64,000 nt of DNA from Scardovia wiggsiae F0424 (GTDB lineage Bacteria; Actinomycetota; Actinomycetes; Actinomycetales; Bifidobacteriaceae): assembly GCF_000269605.1 (NCBI RefSeq), contig NZ_AKCI01000001.1, positions 496,001-560,000 of the forward strand, read 5' to 3'. The translations under genes and the position numbers were made by a program. Positions 49,449-58,446 of this stretch are shown one piece after another (positions within the stretch are counted from its first letter, which is position 1; every line of letters begins with the position of its first letter). Below the pieces are notes generated by a model. That model did not search any database, had not been told where the DNA came from, and saw only the letters and a list, made by a program, of their open reading frames with translations.

Positions 49449-50321
49449 ATGTCGGAATTTCGTGTGACCAAGCCTCATATGCTCAGGGAGTCGAAGGCTT
49501 ATGCAAGCCAGACCCTTATGGGCGGCCTCTCCGGGTTTGAATCCCCGATAGGGCTGGACAGGAAGGACAGGCTTGACGCTTTGAAAACCGGTGATATCGG
49601 TTTCGTGCATTCATGGGATATCAATACTTCCGTGGACGGCCCGGGAACCCGTATGACTGTTTTTATGAGCGGATGTCCGCTGCGCTGCCAGTACTGCCAG
49701 AATCCTGATACCTGGAAGATGAGGGACGGGCAGCCTGTCTACCTGGATGCGATGATAAAAAAGGTCGAACGGTATAAAGACCTTTTCCAGCTTACAGGCG
49801 GCGGGATCACATTCTCCGGCGGAGAATCCATGCAGCAGCCCAGATTTGTGACCCGGGTTTTCCGCGCCGCAAAGGAGATGGGTGTCCATACCTGCCTTGA
49901 CACATCAGGCTTCCTTGGCAAGAACTATACGGATGAAGATATCAGGGATATTGACCTTTGCCTTCTTGATGTTAAATCCGGCGATGAGGAAACGTATCGC
50001 CGTGTTACAGGCGGGACCCTTCAGCCAACAATAGATTTTGGGAAACGCCTTTCTGCGCAGGGTGTAAAGATCTGGATCCGTTTCGTGCTCGTCCCCGGGC
50101 TCACTGATTCTGAAGAAAATGTTGAAAATGTTGCTCGGATATGCGAGCAGTTCGGTGATTCTGTCGAACATATAGATGTCCTCGGTTTCCATCAGCTGGG
50201 GCGCCCCAAGTGGCATGAGCTGCGCATCCCGTATCCTCTTGAAGATGCGAAAGGCCCGTCAGCAGGCCTTAAAGGGCGTGTAGCGGGGCAGTTCAAGGCA
50301 CATGGCTTTGTAGTGTACTAG
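49449..50321 (+). CDS. pflA: Pyruvate formate-lyase activating enzyme
   Basis: This radical SAM enzyme installs the glycyl radical on PFL. The product is 290 residues from the ATG at 49449. GGGGAA lies upstream, and longer in-frame upstream codons show no family similarity. The iron-sulphur cluster motif CPLRCQYC (cysteines 76, 80 and 83) follows DGPGTRMTVFMSG. The GGGITFSGGESMQQP motif is intact, and the C-terminal LGFHQLGRPKW segment is normal. It follows pflB by 128 bases, past a strong hairpin, so the two are probably co-transcribed at unequal levels. Confidence 0.95.
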   Translation: MSEFRVTKPHMLRESKAYASQTLMGGLSGFESPIGLDRKDRLDALKTGDIGFVHSWDINTSVDGPGTRMTVFMSGCPLRCQYCQNPDTWKMRDGQPVYLDAMIKKVERYKDLFQLTGGGITFSGGESMQQPRFVTRVFRAAKEMGVHTCLDTSGFLGKNYTDEDIRDIDLCLLDVKSGDEETYRRVTGGTLQPTIDFGKRLSAQGVKIWIRFVLVPGLTDSEENVENVARICEQFGDSVEHIDVLGFHQLGRPKWHELRIPYPLEDAKGPSAGLKGRVAGQFKAHGFVVY

Positions 50322-50361
50322 AATGCTGAAAAGTATATTAAAACCGGCACGATAAAAACCT

Positions 50362-51660
50362 ATGGTCAAAGAACAGCGTGATATACATCTGCTCGCCCAG
50401 CCTTCAGGGGGCGTACCTGATGTTATTGATACCAGGGAAGGCTTCGATGATTTCGTAGACGCTTTTGCGAATGCGTCAGGTGCTGTTGCGGCAGATGCTG
50501 AAAGGGCTTCAGGGTACCGGTATTCGCAGCGGGACTGGCTGATCCAGCTCAAAAGGGAAGGGGCTGGGATAGCGTTAGTCGACCCTGTCGCATTAAGCGG
50601 GCAGGGTGTTTCCTGGTCGGCTTTCAATGAAGCTGTCGGCGAAGCAGAATGGATCATCCATGACAGCCTTCAGGATCTGCCGGGATTCAATGAATTGGGG
50701 ATAAAACCCTATCGGCTGTTCGATACCGAAAGGGCTGCACGTCTGCTCGGACAGGCACATTTCGGGCTTGCAGCGGTGACTGAACGGTATCTTGGAGTCA
50801 CCCTTGCCAAAGAACATTCTGCAGCCGACTGGTCCTACCGTCCTCTGGGCAGGGATATGAGGAACTATGCTGCTTTAGACGTTGAAGTCCTTATTGAGCT
50901 TAAAAAGCTGATGGCCGCTGACCTTAGAAAGGCCGGGAAATCTGAATGGGCCAGGGAGGAATTCGGCTACCTGCTGGACAAAGGGATGCAGCCGAGGGAA
51001 CCACACCCTGAACCATGGAGGAGGATATCGCGGATCACTGCTATTGACCACGACCTTCGCGGCCTGGCGGTTGCACGTGAGCTGTGGACTGTACGCGACC
51101 GGTACGCGCGCGAATTCGATATAGCTCCGAACCTGCTCCTGTCTGATGCTGCAATCATTGATGCTGCCCAGCGCAAACCCCATAATTCAAAGGAATTTAT
51201 GCGGATACGGTCCCTTAACGAACGGGTACGCATGGTTAAAGGGGATGAGCGGGACAAAATGTTTGAACGGTATGCGCCGATCCAGAGGAAAGTGCGGTCG
51301 GCAATATGGAAGCAGGCAATAGCCAGGGCGCTGGACCTTCCTGAAGACCAGCTTCCCCAGCGTAAAAAAGGCAATCCTGACAACACATCGAATGCCCCGA
51401 AATCCATGAAGTTCTGGAAGGTGCATCATCCTGAACGGTTTGCGAGGCTGCAGAATGCTAAGAAGCTTATAACACAGGTCAGCGAAGATACGCATACCCC
51501 ATCAGATATACTGCTGAAGCCTAAAATCCTGAGGAACCTGTGCTGGCAGGAGAATGTCAGGCTTTCAGCACAGGAAGTCTATGATTTCCTTATAAGCCAG
51601 TCCGCGCGGAGATGGCAGGCTGAGCTGCTTTCTGAGTCGTTAAGTAGCGTTATTATATAA
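50362..51660 (+). CDS. rnd: Ribonuclease D-like 3'-5' exonuclease
   Basis: The 432-residue protein has an N-terminal DEDD exonuclease domain. The first acidic pair is D45 and E47 (ADAERASGY), then come WIIHDSLQDLPGF and the last aspartate in MRNYAALDVEVLIEL. An HRDC-type helical domain follows (LRGLAVARELWTVRDRYAREF ... IIDAAQRKPHN). The expected role is trimming of tRNA and other RNA 3' ends. No strong ribosome site precedes the ATG at 50362. Length and domains match actinobacterial RNase D. Confidence 0.9.
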   Translation: MVKEQRDIHLLAQPSGGVPDVIDTREGFDDFVDAFANASGAVAADAERASGYRYSQRDWLIQLKREGAGIALVDPVALSGQGVSWSAFNEAVGEAEWIIHDSLQDLPGFNELGIKPYRLFDTERAARLLGQAHFGLAAVTERYLGVTLAKEHSAADWSYRPLGRDMRNYAALDVEVLIELKKLMAADLRKAGKSEWAREEFGYLLDKGMQPREPHPEPWRRISRITAIDHDLRGLAVARELWTVRDRYAREFDIAPNLLLSDAAIIDAAQRKPHNSKEFMRIRSLNERVRMVKGDERDKMFERYAPIQRKVRSAIWKQAIARALDLPEDQLPQRKKGNPDNTSNAPKSMKFWKVHHPERFARLQNAKKLITQVSEDTHTPSDILLKPKILRNLCWQENVRLSAQEVYDFLISQSARRWQAELLSESLSSVII

Positions 51661-51743
51661 AGGTTGTCTTCACGCAGACAGCTGAAGGATGCTGCTGTAC
51701 AGCGTGGAGCGAAATACGAATAGACGACGAATTGGAGCCCAGC

Positions 51744-53111
51744 GTGAAAATCAGCGTTAGGAATGTAGAACCTACTAAGAAGGTCCTTACAGTAACTATT
51801 GATCCTGAGGAACTTGAACCGCATATGGATAAAGCCAGGAAGGATATTGCCGGCCAGGTCAATATCCCGGGATTCAGGAAGGGGCATATCCCGGGGAAAC
51901 TTATTGAGCAGCGTTTCGGATACAGTGCAGTCGTAGGGGAGGCCGTCAATAATGGTGTCCCTGAGTTTTACAACACAGCTATTGAGCAGAAAAAGCTCCG
52001 CCCTATGGACCAGCCCAAGATCGATGTCAAAGATGTTCCGGAATCCAGGGAGGACAGCAAAAAACTAAAGTTCACTGCTGAAGTGGAAGTACGGCCTGAA
52101 ATTGAGCTTCCCAAGCTTGAAGGCATGGAAATTGAGGTCCCTGCCCCTGCTGTGACCGATGAGGATGTGGACAGGCGCCTTGATTCCCTGCGTCAGCGTT
52201 TCAGCACACTGATTTCTGCTGACCGGCCGGCGAAAAAAGGCGATTTCGCTAATATTGACCTGAACGCCGAGATTGACGGCGACACTGTGGATTCGCAGGA
52301 AGGCATCAGCTATGAGATCGGTTCGGAGACTATGCTCAACGGGCTTGATGAGGCTTTAGACGGCTTGTCTGCCGGCGAGCAGACGACGTTTGAAAGCACG
52401 CTTGAGGGCGGTGACCATGAAGGCGAAAAAGCCCAGATCCACCTGACCCTGAATTCTGTTAAGGAAGAGCAGCTTCCGGATCTGGATGATGAGTTTGCTA
52501 AAGATGCTTCCGAATTCGATACCCTTGATGAGCTGAAGGCAGATATCCGCAAACAGTGCGAAACTGATGCCCAGGCACGCCAGGCAACTGAAGCGCGCGA
52601 TGCTTTCATGGCTAAGCTCAAAGAAGGCGAAGATATCCCGGTGCCTAAAGGTGTCCTTGAGAATACGGTGAATGAACATCTGCGTTCAATGGGCGTGCAG
52701 GATGCTTCCAAGGCAACAAAAGAGCAGAAAAAAGAAGCCGAGGAATCTGCTGAGAAAGAACTGCGCGACCAGATAGTGCTGGATACGCTTGCTGAGGCAC
52801 AGAATGTGCAGGTAACACAGGCTGATGTTACTAATTTCCTCGCCTCGATTGCCCAGCAGTACGGAATGGACCCGTCTAACTTCATTACGTCTATTGTCCA
52901 GAACGGGCAGCTGAATTCTGCTGTCCAGGAAGTTGCGCGGTCCAAAGGCATGGTTGAAGCAATGCGTCAGGTCATGTTTAAGGATACTGACGGCAATGCA
53001 GTAGATCTTGGCCGTTTCCTCGGCTCGGATGATGCTGAAGAAGAGGAAAGCGTCGCAGCAGCATCTGAGGCTGCAGCCGTAGCAGATGAGATCGCCAACT
53101 CAGATAAATAA
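51744..53111 (+). CDS. tig: Trigger factor
   Basis: This chaperone binds nascent chains at the ribosome exit tunnel. The product is 455 residues from the GTG at 51744, preceded by GGAG seven bases upstream. The ribosome-binding signature GFRKGHIPGK lies in the N-terminal domain (residues ~44-53). An FKBP-type peptidyl-prolyl isomerase domain (~150-245) and the helical C-terminal substrate-binding arms follow. The last ~30 residues are acidic and Ala-rich, as in other actinobacterial trigger factors. A good terminator follows. The tig, clpP and clpX grouping is conserved, here interrupted by a chloride-channel gene. Confidence 0.95.
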   Translation: MKISVRNVEPTKKVLTVTIDPEELEPHMDKARKDIAGQVNIPGFRKGHIPGKLIEQRFGYSAVVGEAVNNGVPEFYNTAIEQKKLRPMDQPKIDVKDVPESREDSKKLKFTAEVEVRPEIELPKLEGMEIEVPAPAVTDEDVDRRLDSLRQRFSTLISADRPAKKGDFANIDLNAEIDGDTVDSQEGISYEIGSETMLNGLDEALDGLSAGEQTTFESTLEGGDHEGEKAQIHLTLNSVKEEQLPDLDDEFAKDASEFDTLDELKADIRKQCETDAQARQATEARDAFMAKLKEGEDIPVPKGVLENTVNEHLRSMGVQDASKATKEQKKEAEESAEKELRDQIVLDTLAEAQNVQVTQADVTNFLASIAQQYGMDPSNFITSIVQNGQLNSAVQEVARSKGMVEAMRQVMFKDTDGNAVDLGRFLGSDDAEEEESVAAASEAAAVADEIANSDK

Positions 53112-53203
53112 TTTTCTCCTGAGCCACAGGCAGCGGTGCCCGCGTCCTGCATGCCGGAACAGCAGCACAGGATATTTTCGTTGCCGGCTCAGGAAGTATA
53201 AAT

Positions 53204-53229
53204 GAAAAGCCCGATCCGCCGGGCTTTTC
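53204..53229 (+). terminator. Rho-independent terminator after tig
   Basis: GAAAAGCCC (53204-53212) pairs with GGGCTTTTC (53221-53229), and the stem itself supplies the T-tract. It lies 93 bases after the tig stop and just before the chloride-channel gene. Confidence 0.8.
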
Positions 53230-53251
53230 ATTTAATATGGATGCCTTTATT

Positions 53252-54628
53252 ATGAGCAACTCTGATACTTCGGATCCCGCTGGGGACTCTGTCCCTGTAT
53301 CTGTTTTTGCGCCGAAAAAGTGGTGGTTCCTGGTTTTTGTCATTTTCGGCTTGGGAAGTATTATCGGCCTGTGCTCTGCGGGCCTGTCCTTCCTTCTGGA
53401 ATTTGTCCAGCAATATATCCTTGGGGCTGCTGAAAGCCTTCATGATCCGACGCCTTTTGGCTCCCCCTGGTGGAGGCGCCTTGCCAGCGCAGCATGTATA
53501 TCTGTCTTTGCCGCGGTGATTTGGTGGCTTATCCGCCGGCGTTCACGCATACCTTCAGTTTCAGGCGCTGTCCATGGAGCTCCCATGCCGGCGGGCCGGA
53601 CCCTTATCCATGTTCTTACACAGATCATCATCGTAGGGGCGGGAATGTCTGTGGGGCGGGAAACTGCACCGCGGGAGCTTGGTGCCATGCTCGGGCAGAA
53701 ACTATCGCAAAGGTTCCGCCTCAGCAGGAATGACATGGCTGTTATTATTGCGGTAGGCGCTGGAGCCGGTTTTGCCGGCGTTTATAATGCCCCTTTGACC
53801 GGAATGTTCTTTGCAGTTGAAGTGCTTCTGGCAGGTACGGATATTATAGTTGCTGCGACCGCACTCGGGACAAGTGCCGTCGCGGCATTCATCGGAGGGC
53901 TTCTTAAAGGAACTTCAGTATTCTACAGCGTAACTGGGCTTACTGTATCATGGCAGATCATTCTGTTCGCCGTTGTGATGGGCCCTGTGGCAGGTATATG
54001 CGGATATATTTTCCGGCTTCTGACGCAATGGGCAAATACCAACAGTGAACGTACCTCACGGGTATTATGGATGCTCCCGCTCGCAGGCCTGCTGACAGGG
54101 GTTGCCGCTGTCTGGCTCCCTCAGGTCATGGGGAACGGGCGGGCTATGGCGCAGACGGCATATAATTCAGTTTCCGTTGCTGCCATACCTCTGCTCCTGA
54201 TCCTTATAGCTGTGAAGGCAGCCCTCACTGTACTTACGATACGGTCAGGCGCATCCGGCGGCGTGCTCACCCCTGCGATTGCCGTTGGTGGTGCTATCGG
54301 CGCTATCGCCGGCATGGGATGGGCTTATCTGTTCCCTAATGTAACAGCAGGAGCGTGTGCATTTATTGTGAGTGCAGCATTCCTTGCAGCTTCGCAGAAG
54401 GCCCCTCTGATGGCATCTGTTTTCATGCTTGAAATAACGCATGCCAGCATATCCTTTATTATTCCGGTAGGTATTGCTGTGTCCCTGTCCATGCTGGTGT
54501 CATCATGGCTGCCATCGTTCCGCTTACTTAGGTTGCGCAGATCAGAAGCAGCAGGAAAAGAAGGCCTCTTATCCGGCTCCGGCTCAACAGCAAAGGCGCA
54601 TGCTGCGATACGGGATCAGCAGGCCTGA
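53252..54628 (+). CDS. ClC-family chloride channel/transporter
   Basis: This is an integral membrane anion channel or Cl-/H+ exchanger. The product is 458 residues from the ATG at 53252, with an alternative ATG at 53237. It has a short cytoplasmic N-terminus and about 10-12 hydrophobic segments. Family selectivity motifs are present: SVSGAVHGAPMP in place of GSGIP, GMSVGRETAPRELGAML with the gating glutamate, and GASGGVLTPAIAVGGAIGA for the GxFxP motif. The C-terminal ~35 residues are polar and no CBS domains are present. Possible roles are acid resistance or chloride homeostasis. The gene separates tig from clpP1. Confidence 0.88.
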   Translation: MSNSDTSDPAGDSVPVSVFAPKKWWFLVFVIFGLGSIIGLCSAGLSFLLEFVQQYILGAAESLHDPTPFGSPWWRRLASAACISVFAAVIWWLIRRRSRIPSVSGAVHGAPMPAGRTLIHVLTQIIIVGAGMSVGRETAPRELGAMLGQKLSQRFRLSRNDMAVIIAVGAGAGFAGVYNAPLTGMFFAVEVLLAGTDIIVAATALGTSAVAAFIGGLLKGTSVFYSVTGLTVSWQIILFAVVMGPVAGICGYIFRLLTQWANTNSERTSRVLWMLPLAGLLTGVAAVWLPQVMGNGRAMAQTAYNSVSVAAIPLLLILIAVKAALTVLTIRSGASGGVLTPAIAVGGAIGAIAGMGWAYLFPNVTAGACAFIVSAAFLAASQKAPLMASVFMLEITHASISFIIPVGIAVSLSMLVSSWLPSFRLLRLRRSEAAGKEGLLSGSGSTAKAHAAIRDQQA

Positions 54629-54779
54629 ACAGGCAAGGTTTCCCGTGCCATATCCCACATGATGTCTCAAAGTTGATATGGACAGGCTCAATTTTATGCT
54701 TATTGCACAAAACGGTTATACAGTCTGTCAGCAAAGGTATTCTTAAAACTGCAGAATTTATTGGTATAAAGGAGATCAA

Positions 54780-55400
54780 GTGACGACTAATCTGCCGGTT
54801 TCCCCCCGTATGGAAGAGGGGGATATCCCTGTTGCGGGGGATCCCATTTTTAACAGGCTTCTTAAAGACCGTATCATCTGGCTTGGGTCTGAAGTCAAAG
54901 ATGAGAATGCGAATGTGATCTGCGCGCAGATGCTTATGCTTGCCGCCGAAGACCCTAAAAAAGATATCTGGCTGTATATCAATTCGCCGGGCGGCTCCAT
55001 CACTGCCGGGATGGCGATCTATGATACGATGCAGCTGATCGAACCTGACGTAGCAACTATAGCTGTCGGTATGGCCGCATCTATGGGGCAGTTCCTGCTT
55101 TCCAGCGGGACAAAGGGGAAGCGTTTCATCACTTCCCATGCACGTGTGCTTATGCATCAGCCGTCGGGCGGCGTTGGCGGCACCGCAACAGATGTACGCA
55201 TCAATGCGGAACTGATCATGGATATGAAAAAAACAATGTCTGAGCTTACTGCAGAGCAGACCGGCCATACTGTGGAAGAGATCTACCGCGACAACGAGTA
55301 TGACCACTGGTTCACAGCCCAGCAGGCTCTGGAGTATGGATTCGTAGACAAGATCGTTACGACTCCTGGATCCATCACTGCAGAAAGGCAGGGTGAGTAG
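54780..55400 (+). CDS. clpP1: ATP-dependent Clp protease proteolytic subunit 1
   Basis: This is one of two ClpP subunits, which in actinobacteria form a mixed double-ring protease fed by ClpX or ClpC. The product is 206 residues from the GTG at 54780, preceded by AAGGAG. Serine 101 ([11 protein letters not shown]) and histidine 126 ([11 protein letters not shown]) are in place, and an acidic third residue lies near residue 175. The gene is followed two bases later by clpP2. In B. breve the operon is under ClgR control. A ClgR-type gene is at the other end of the window. Confidence 0.95.
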   Translation: MTTNLPVSPRMEEGDIPVAGDPIFNRLLKDRIIWLGSEVKDENANVICAQMLMLAAEDPKKDIWLYINSPGGSITAGMAIYDTMQLIEPDVATIAVGMAASMGQFLLSSGTKGKRFITSHARVLMHQPSGGVGGTATDVRINAELIMDMKKTMSELTAEQTGHTVEEIYRDNEYDHWFTAQQALEYGFVDKIVTTPGSITAERQGE

Positions 55401-55402
55401 AT

Positions 55403-56074
55403 ATGGCATCTGAAGAAGCACAGTTTATTGCACGCGCGCAGCGGCTTGCGGGACCATCCGGCACAGCAGCAGGCATGCCTCAGGCGCGGTACGTGATGCC
55501 GCAGTTTGAGGAGAAAACATCGTTCGGATACAAACGTTCCGACCCCTATACGAAGCTGTTTGAGGACCGGATCATTTTTATGGGGGTGCAGGTCGATGAC
55601 ACATCGGCAGATGATATTATGGCCCAGCTCCTCGTGCTTGAAAGCCAGGACCCTGACCGCGATGTTATCCTGTACATCAATTCGCCGGGCGGTTCCATGA
55701 CTGCCATGACTGCCATTTACGACACCATGCAGTATATTAAGCCGGATGTGCAGACCGTATGCCTCGGGCAGGCGGCCTCTGCTGCGGCTATACTCCTTGC
55801 TGCAGGCACTAAGGGAAAGCGCCTGATGCTCCCCAATGCGCGCGTGCTTATCCACCAGCCGGCGATGGGCCAGGATTACGGCAAGGCGACTGAGATTGAG
55901 ATACAGGCGAAGGAACTTCTGCGGATGCGTGAATGGCTTGAGGAGACCCTCGCCAGGCACACCGGGCAGGATGTCGAGCGTATCCGTCGGGATATTGAAA
56001 CGGATACGATCCTGACTGCTGAGCAGGCTAAGGAATACGGCATGGTTGATGCTGTCCTTGAACACCGCAAATAA
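55403..56074 (+). CDS. clpP2: ATP-dependent Clp protease proteolytic subunit 2
   Basis: This is the second ClpP subunit (223 residues), with a longer N-terminal extension (~30 residues before MPQFEEK). The catalytic serine is at 126 ([11 protein letters not shown]) and the histidine at 151 ([11 protein letters not shown]). It begins two bases after the clpP1 stop, so the pair is co-translated. A clear terminator follows at 56098-56129, separating the pair from clpX. Confidence 0.95.
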   Translation: MASEEAQFIARAQRLAGPSGTAAGMPQARYVMPQFEEKTSFGYKRSDPYTKLFEDRIIFMGVQVDDTSADDIMAQLLVLESQDPDRDVILYINSPGGSMTAMTAIYDTMQYIKPDVQTVCLGQAASAAAILLAAGTKGKRLMLPNARVLIHQPAMGQDYGKATEIEIQAKELLRMREWLEETLARHTGQDVERIRRDIETDTILTAEQAKEYGMVDAVLEHRK

Positions 56075-56097
56075 GCTGACTCGGCCTGGCTGGCCTT

Positions 56098-56129
56098 AAA
56101 GCCCCTCCCTTTATGGAAAGGGGCTTTTT
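56098..56129 (+). terminator. Rho-independent terminator after clpP2
   Basis: AAAGCCCCT (56098-56106) pairs with AGGGGCTTT (56119-56127) and a T-run follows. The hairpin starts 24 bases after the clpP2 stop. Confidence 0.88.
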
Positions 56130-56248
56130 ATTGCCTTACTGATGCACCATATCACTGCAGCAGGCGCGGAAGGGGCTTACGGTGTTAAGGGGTACGGTAA
56201 AATCGGGAGAATGGATAATGCTTCCGCAGAAGAAAGACCCGGTGCTGT

Positions 56249-57529
56249 ATGGGGCAGGTAATTGATTACAACGACGATATGCCCCGCTGCAGTTTTTGCG
56301 GGAAAACTGAGCTCCAGGTCAACAAGCTGGTCACAGGGGACGGCGTAGCCATCTGTGATGAATGCATTGAGCTTTGTGTCGAGATAGTTTCCGATGAGCG
56401 CCATGCCGATGCGCAGCAGCACGCCTTGAACCTTATCTCCCCAGGCAGGATAGCCGGGCATCTTGATAAATATGTGATCGGACAGAAGGATGCGAAACAT
56501 GCCCTGTCTGTTGCTGTTTATAACCATTATAAACGGATCAATATGGAGCTGGAAGATTCGGCGGAAAAACTGCAGCGGACATTGTCCAAAAAGCATTCTG
56601 ACCTGGAAAATGTTGAAGTTTCTAAATCTAACGTCCTCCTCCTCGGGCCTACGGGGACTGGAAAAACGTATCTGGCGCAGACTTTGGCCCGTATTATGGA
56701 TGTTCCTTTCTCCATTGCTGATGCAACGACCCTCACAGAGGCCGGCTATGTCGGCGATGATGTGGAGACTGTGCTCCAGCGTCTGATCCAGGCTGCAGAT
56801 GGCGATATACAGCGTGCCCAGCGGGGGATCATCTATATTGATGAGATCGACAAGATCGCCCGCAAATCGGGGGAGAATACATCAATTACACGTGATGTGT
56901 CCGGTGAAGGCGTGCAGCAGGCTTTGCTGAAGATCATTGAGGGGACTGTTTCTGCGGTCCCTGTTAAAGGCACGCGTAAGCATGAAGACCAGGAGATGGT
57001 CCACATCGATACGCGCGATATCCTGTTTATCTGCGGCGGCGCTTTCGTCGGATTGGAAGATATCATCCGGCAGCGGCTCGGGAAACGTGAAACCGGTTTT
57101 GGCACTGACTGGAGCATGCAGGATAAAAGCGATGATGAAATATTTACTTTCGTTACGCCGGATGACCTTGCTGAATATGGGCTTTTACCTGAATTCATTG
57201 GCCGCATGCCGGTGGTGAGCACGCTGGACCCCTTGAGTGTAGATGATCTGGTCGCTATCCTGACAGAACCGGCCAACGCGCTGACTAAACAGTTCCGGAA
57301 AATGTTTGCTGTTGAGGGTGTTGAGCTGACATTTACTGACGACGGGCTGCGGGCCATAGCACAGGAATCCCTTGAGCGGGGCACGGGAGCGAGGGGGCTG
57401 CGCTCCATTATGGAAAAGACACTTCAGGAAACTATGTTCCTTCTGCCTGACCGTGACGATGTTTCACGGGTCATCGTGGATAAAGATTCCGTATCAGGCG
57501 ATTCCCAGCCGCAGCTGGTACTCAGATAG
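56249..57529 (+). CDS. clpX: ATP-dependent Clp protease ATP-binding subunit ClpX
   Basis: ClpX unfolds substrates and feeds them to ClpP. The 426-residue protein has an N-terminal C4 zinc finger (CSFCGK...CDECIELC, residues ~13-40), Walker [16 protein letters not shown] and Walker [14 protein letters not shown]. The [20 protein letters not shown] pore-region motif is present, and the C-terminal sensor-2 helix [15 protein letters not shown] is intact. The ribosome site is weak (AAAGA upstream). It has its own promoter region after the clpP terminator. Confidence 0.95.
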   Translation: MGQVIDYNDDMPRCSFCGKTELQVNKLVTGDGVAICDECIELCVEIVSDERHADAQQHALNLISPGRIAGHLDKYVIGQKDAKHALSVAVYNHYKRINMELEDSAEKLQRTLSKKHSDLENVEVSKSNVLLLGPTGTGKTYLAQTLARIMDVPFSIADATTLTEAGYVGDDVETVLQRLIQAADGDIQRAQRGIIYIDEIDKIARKSGENTSITRDVSGEGVQQALLKIIEGTVSAVPVKGTRKHEDQEMVHIDTRDILFICGGAFVGLEDIIRQRLGKRETGFGTDWSMQDKSDDEIFTFVTPDDLAEYGLLPEFIGRMPVVSTLDPLSVDDLVAILTEPANALTKQFRKMFAVEGVELTFTDDGLRAIAQESLERGTGARGLRSIMEKTLQETMFLLPDRDDVSRVIVDKDSVSGDSQPQLVLR

Positions 57530-57544
57530 GGGATACGCCATTCC

Positions 57545-57576
57545 GGTGGGGCTCCGGCACAGGTGCTGTCCCCACC
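57545..57576. terminator. Possible bidirectional hairpin after clpX
   Basis: GGTGGGG (57545-57551) pairs with CCCCACC (57570-57576) and the loop contains a further short stem. It sits between convergent clpX and the LytM-like gene. There is no T-run, so it is only a weak terminator candidate. Confidence 0.45.
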
Positions 57577-57596
57577 AGGTTCGTCCATAACAGCGG

Positions 57597-58151
57597 TCAT
57601 CCTCCATCCACAGGTTTCAGGACGACTGTTTTCCTGCTTACCAGGATTTCAGGGTCAAGATAGGACTTTTCCCCTGTTTTGATGCCCCACTGTACGCATA
57701 TATCCCGGCAGTGGTCGCTTCCGCCTTCGACCCAGCCTATTTCCTGCCCTTTTTTAACATGCGTCTTAACTGCAAGGCCGGTCTGTGCAGGTTCAAAAGT
57801 ACTGATACGGCCTTTGCTGTGGGTGATGCTTACCACATTTTTCCCGGCTACGACCCCCGCAAAGGAAATAATCCCATCCGAGGGCGCATATAGCAGTGTC
57901 CCCGGTTCAGCCCGGATATCAACTCCGCGATGCCCGCTGAGCCACGGCTTCGTCGGCGCCTTGAATCTCTGGATGATCTCTGGGCTGGATCCGCTGTACC
58001 CCTTTACAGGCCATCCGTACTCTGCAGTGCAGGACGGCGCAGCACACGCAGCGGAGGGAACCATACAGCCTGGCAGGCCAATAATGCTGATAAATGCAGC
58101 CAGTACAGGTACAGCAGCAGCGGCAAGCTTCGATCTTTTTATATACGTCAT
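57597..58151 (-). CDS. Degenerate M23/LytM-like exported protein
   Basis: This exported protein of 184 residues from the ATG at 58151 has an N-terminal signal with basic YIKRSK and a hydrophobic core, then LPGC at residues 26-29, a plausible lipobox. An alternative is ordinary cleavage after CA at ~37. The LytM-type peptidase domain spans ~45-180. The first zinc pair H74 and D78 (GHRGVD) is kept. The second motif, normally HxH, reads C152-V-Q154, so the third zinc ligand and the catalytic histidine are missing. I therefore predict loss of peptidase activity and a binding or activator role at the cell wall, as known for EnvC- and NlpD-type LytM proteins. An upstream start at 58220 is less likely. 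Confidence 0.8.
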   Translation of the reverse strand: MTYIKRSKLAAAAVPVLAAFISIIGLPGCMVPSAACAAPSCTAEYGWPVKGYSGSSPEIIQRFKAPTKPWLSGHRGVDIRAEPGTLLYAPSDGIISFAGVVAGKNVVSITHSKGRISTFEPAQTGLAVKTHVKKGQEIGWVEGGSDHCRDICVQWGIKTGEKSYLDPEILVSRKTVVLKPVDGG

Positions 58152-58298
58152 GATCCTATTGTGTAAAGTACACAGATAGATACGCAAGATAGGTTGGGGA
58201 TGTGCACAAATGAATGACACGCCAAAAGTTATCCACGCGCTTTTTCTCCATACCCGCTCATATAATTAATATCTCGTGCGGTGCAATACGTACGATAT

Positions 58299-58371
58299 TC
58301 CCGCATAGCTCAGTTGGCAGAGCGTCTGACTGTTAATCAGAATGTCGCTGGTTCAAGCCCAGCTGCGGGAG
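58299..58371 (+). tRNA. tRNA-Asn (anticodon GTT)
   Basis: All four stems form: acceptor TCCCGCA/TGCGGGA, D-stem GCTC/GAGC, anticodon stem TCTGA/TCAGA with loop CTGTTAA, and T-stem GCTGG/CCAGC with TTCAAGC loop. G is the discriminator and CCA is not encoded. A TATAAT is at 58261-58266, and a strong terminator follows. Confidence 0.97.
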
Positions 58372-58376
58372 CGCTT

Positions 58377-58403
58377 AAAGCCGGGATATCATCCCGGCTT
58401 TTT
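58377..58403 (+). terminator. Rho-independent terminator of tRNA-Asn, interrupted by an IS
   Basis: AAAGCCGGGAT (58377-58387) and ATCCCGGCTTT (58391-58401) pair perfectly around an ATC loop, followed by TT. The T-tract is part of the 8-bp sequence duplicated by the downstream insertion sequence. Confidence 0.9.
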
Positions 58404-58406
58404 CTA
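58399..58406. repeat. Target-site duplication, left copy
   Basis: TTTTTCTA directly abuts the left inverted repeat and is repeated exactly at 59788-59795. Confidence 0.9.
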
Positions 58407-58441
58407 GGGTATCCGGAGGAAAGGTGTGTTTTTATTTTGGG
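58407..58441. repeat. Left terminal inverted repeat
   Basis: It begins GGGTATCCGGAGGAAAGG and aligns along its length with the reverse complement of the right end, with scattered mismatches and small offsets. Confidence 0.85.
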
Positions 58442-58446
58442 TGTGT

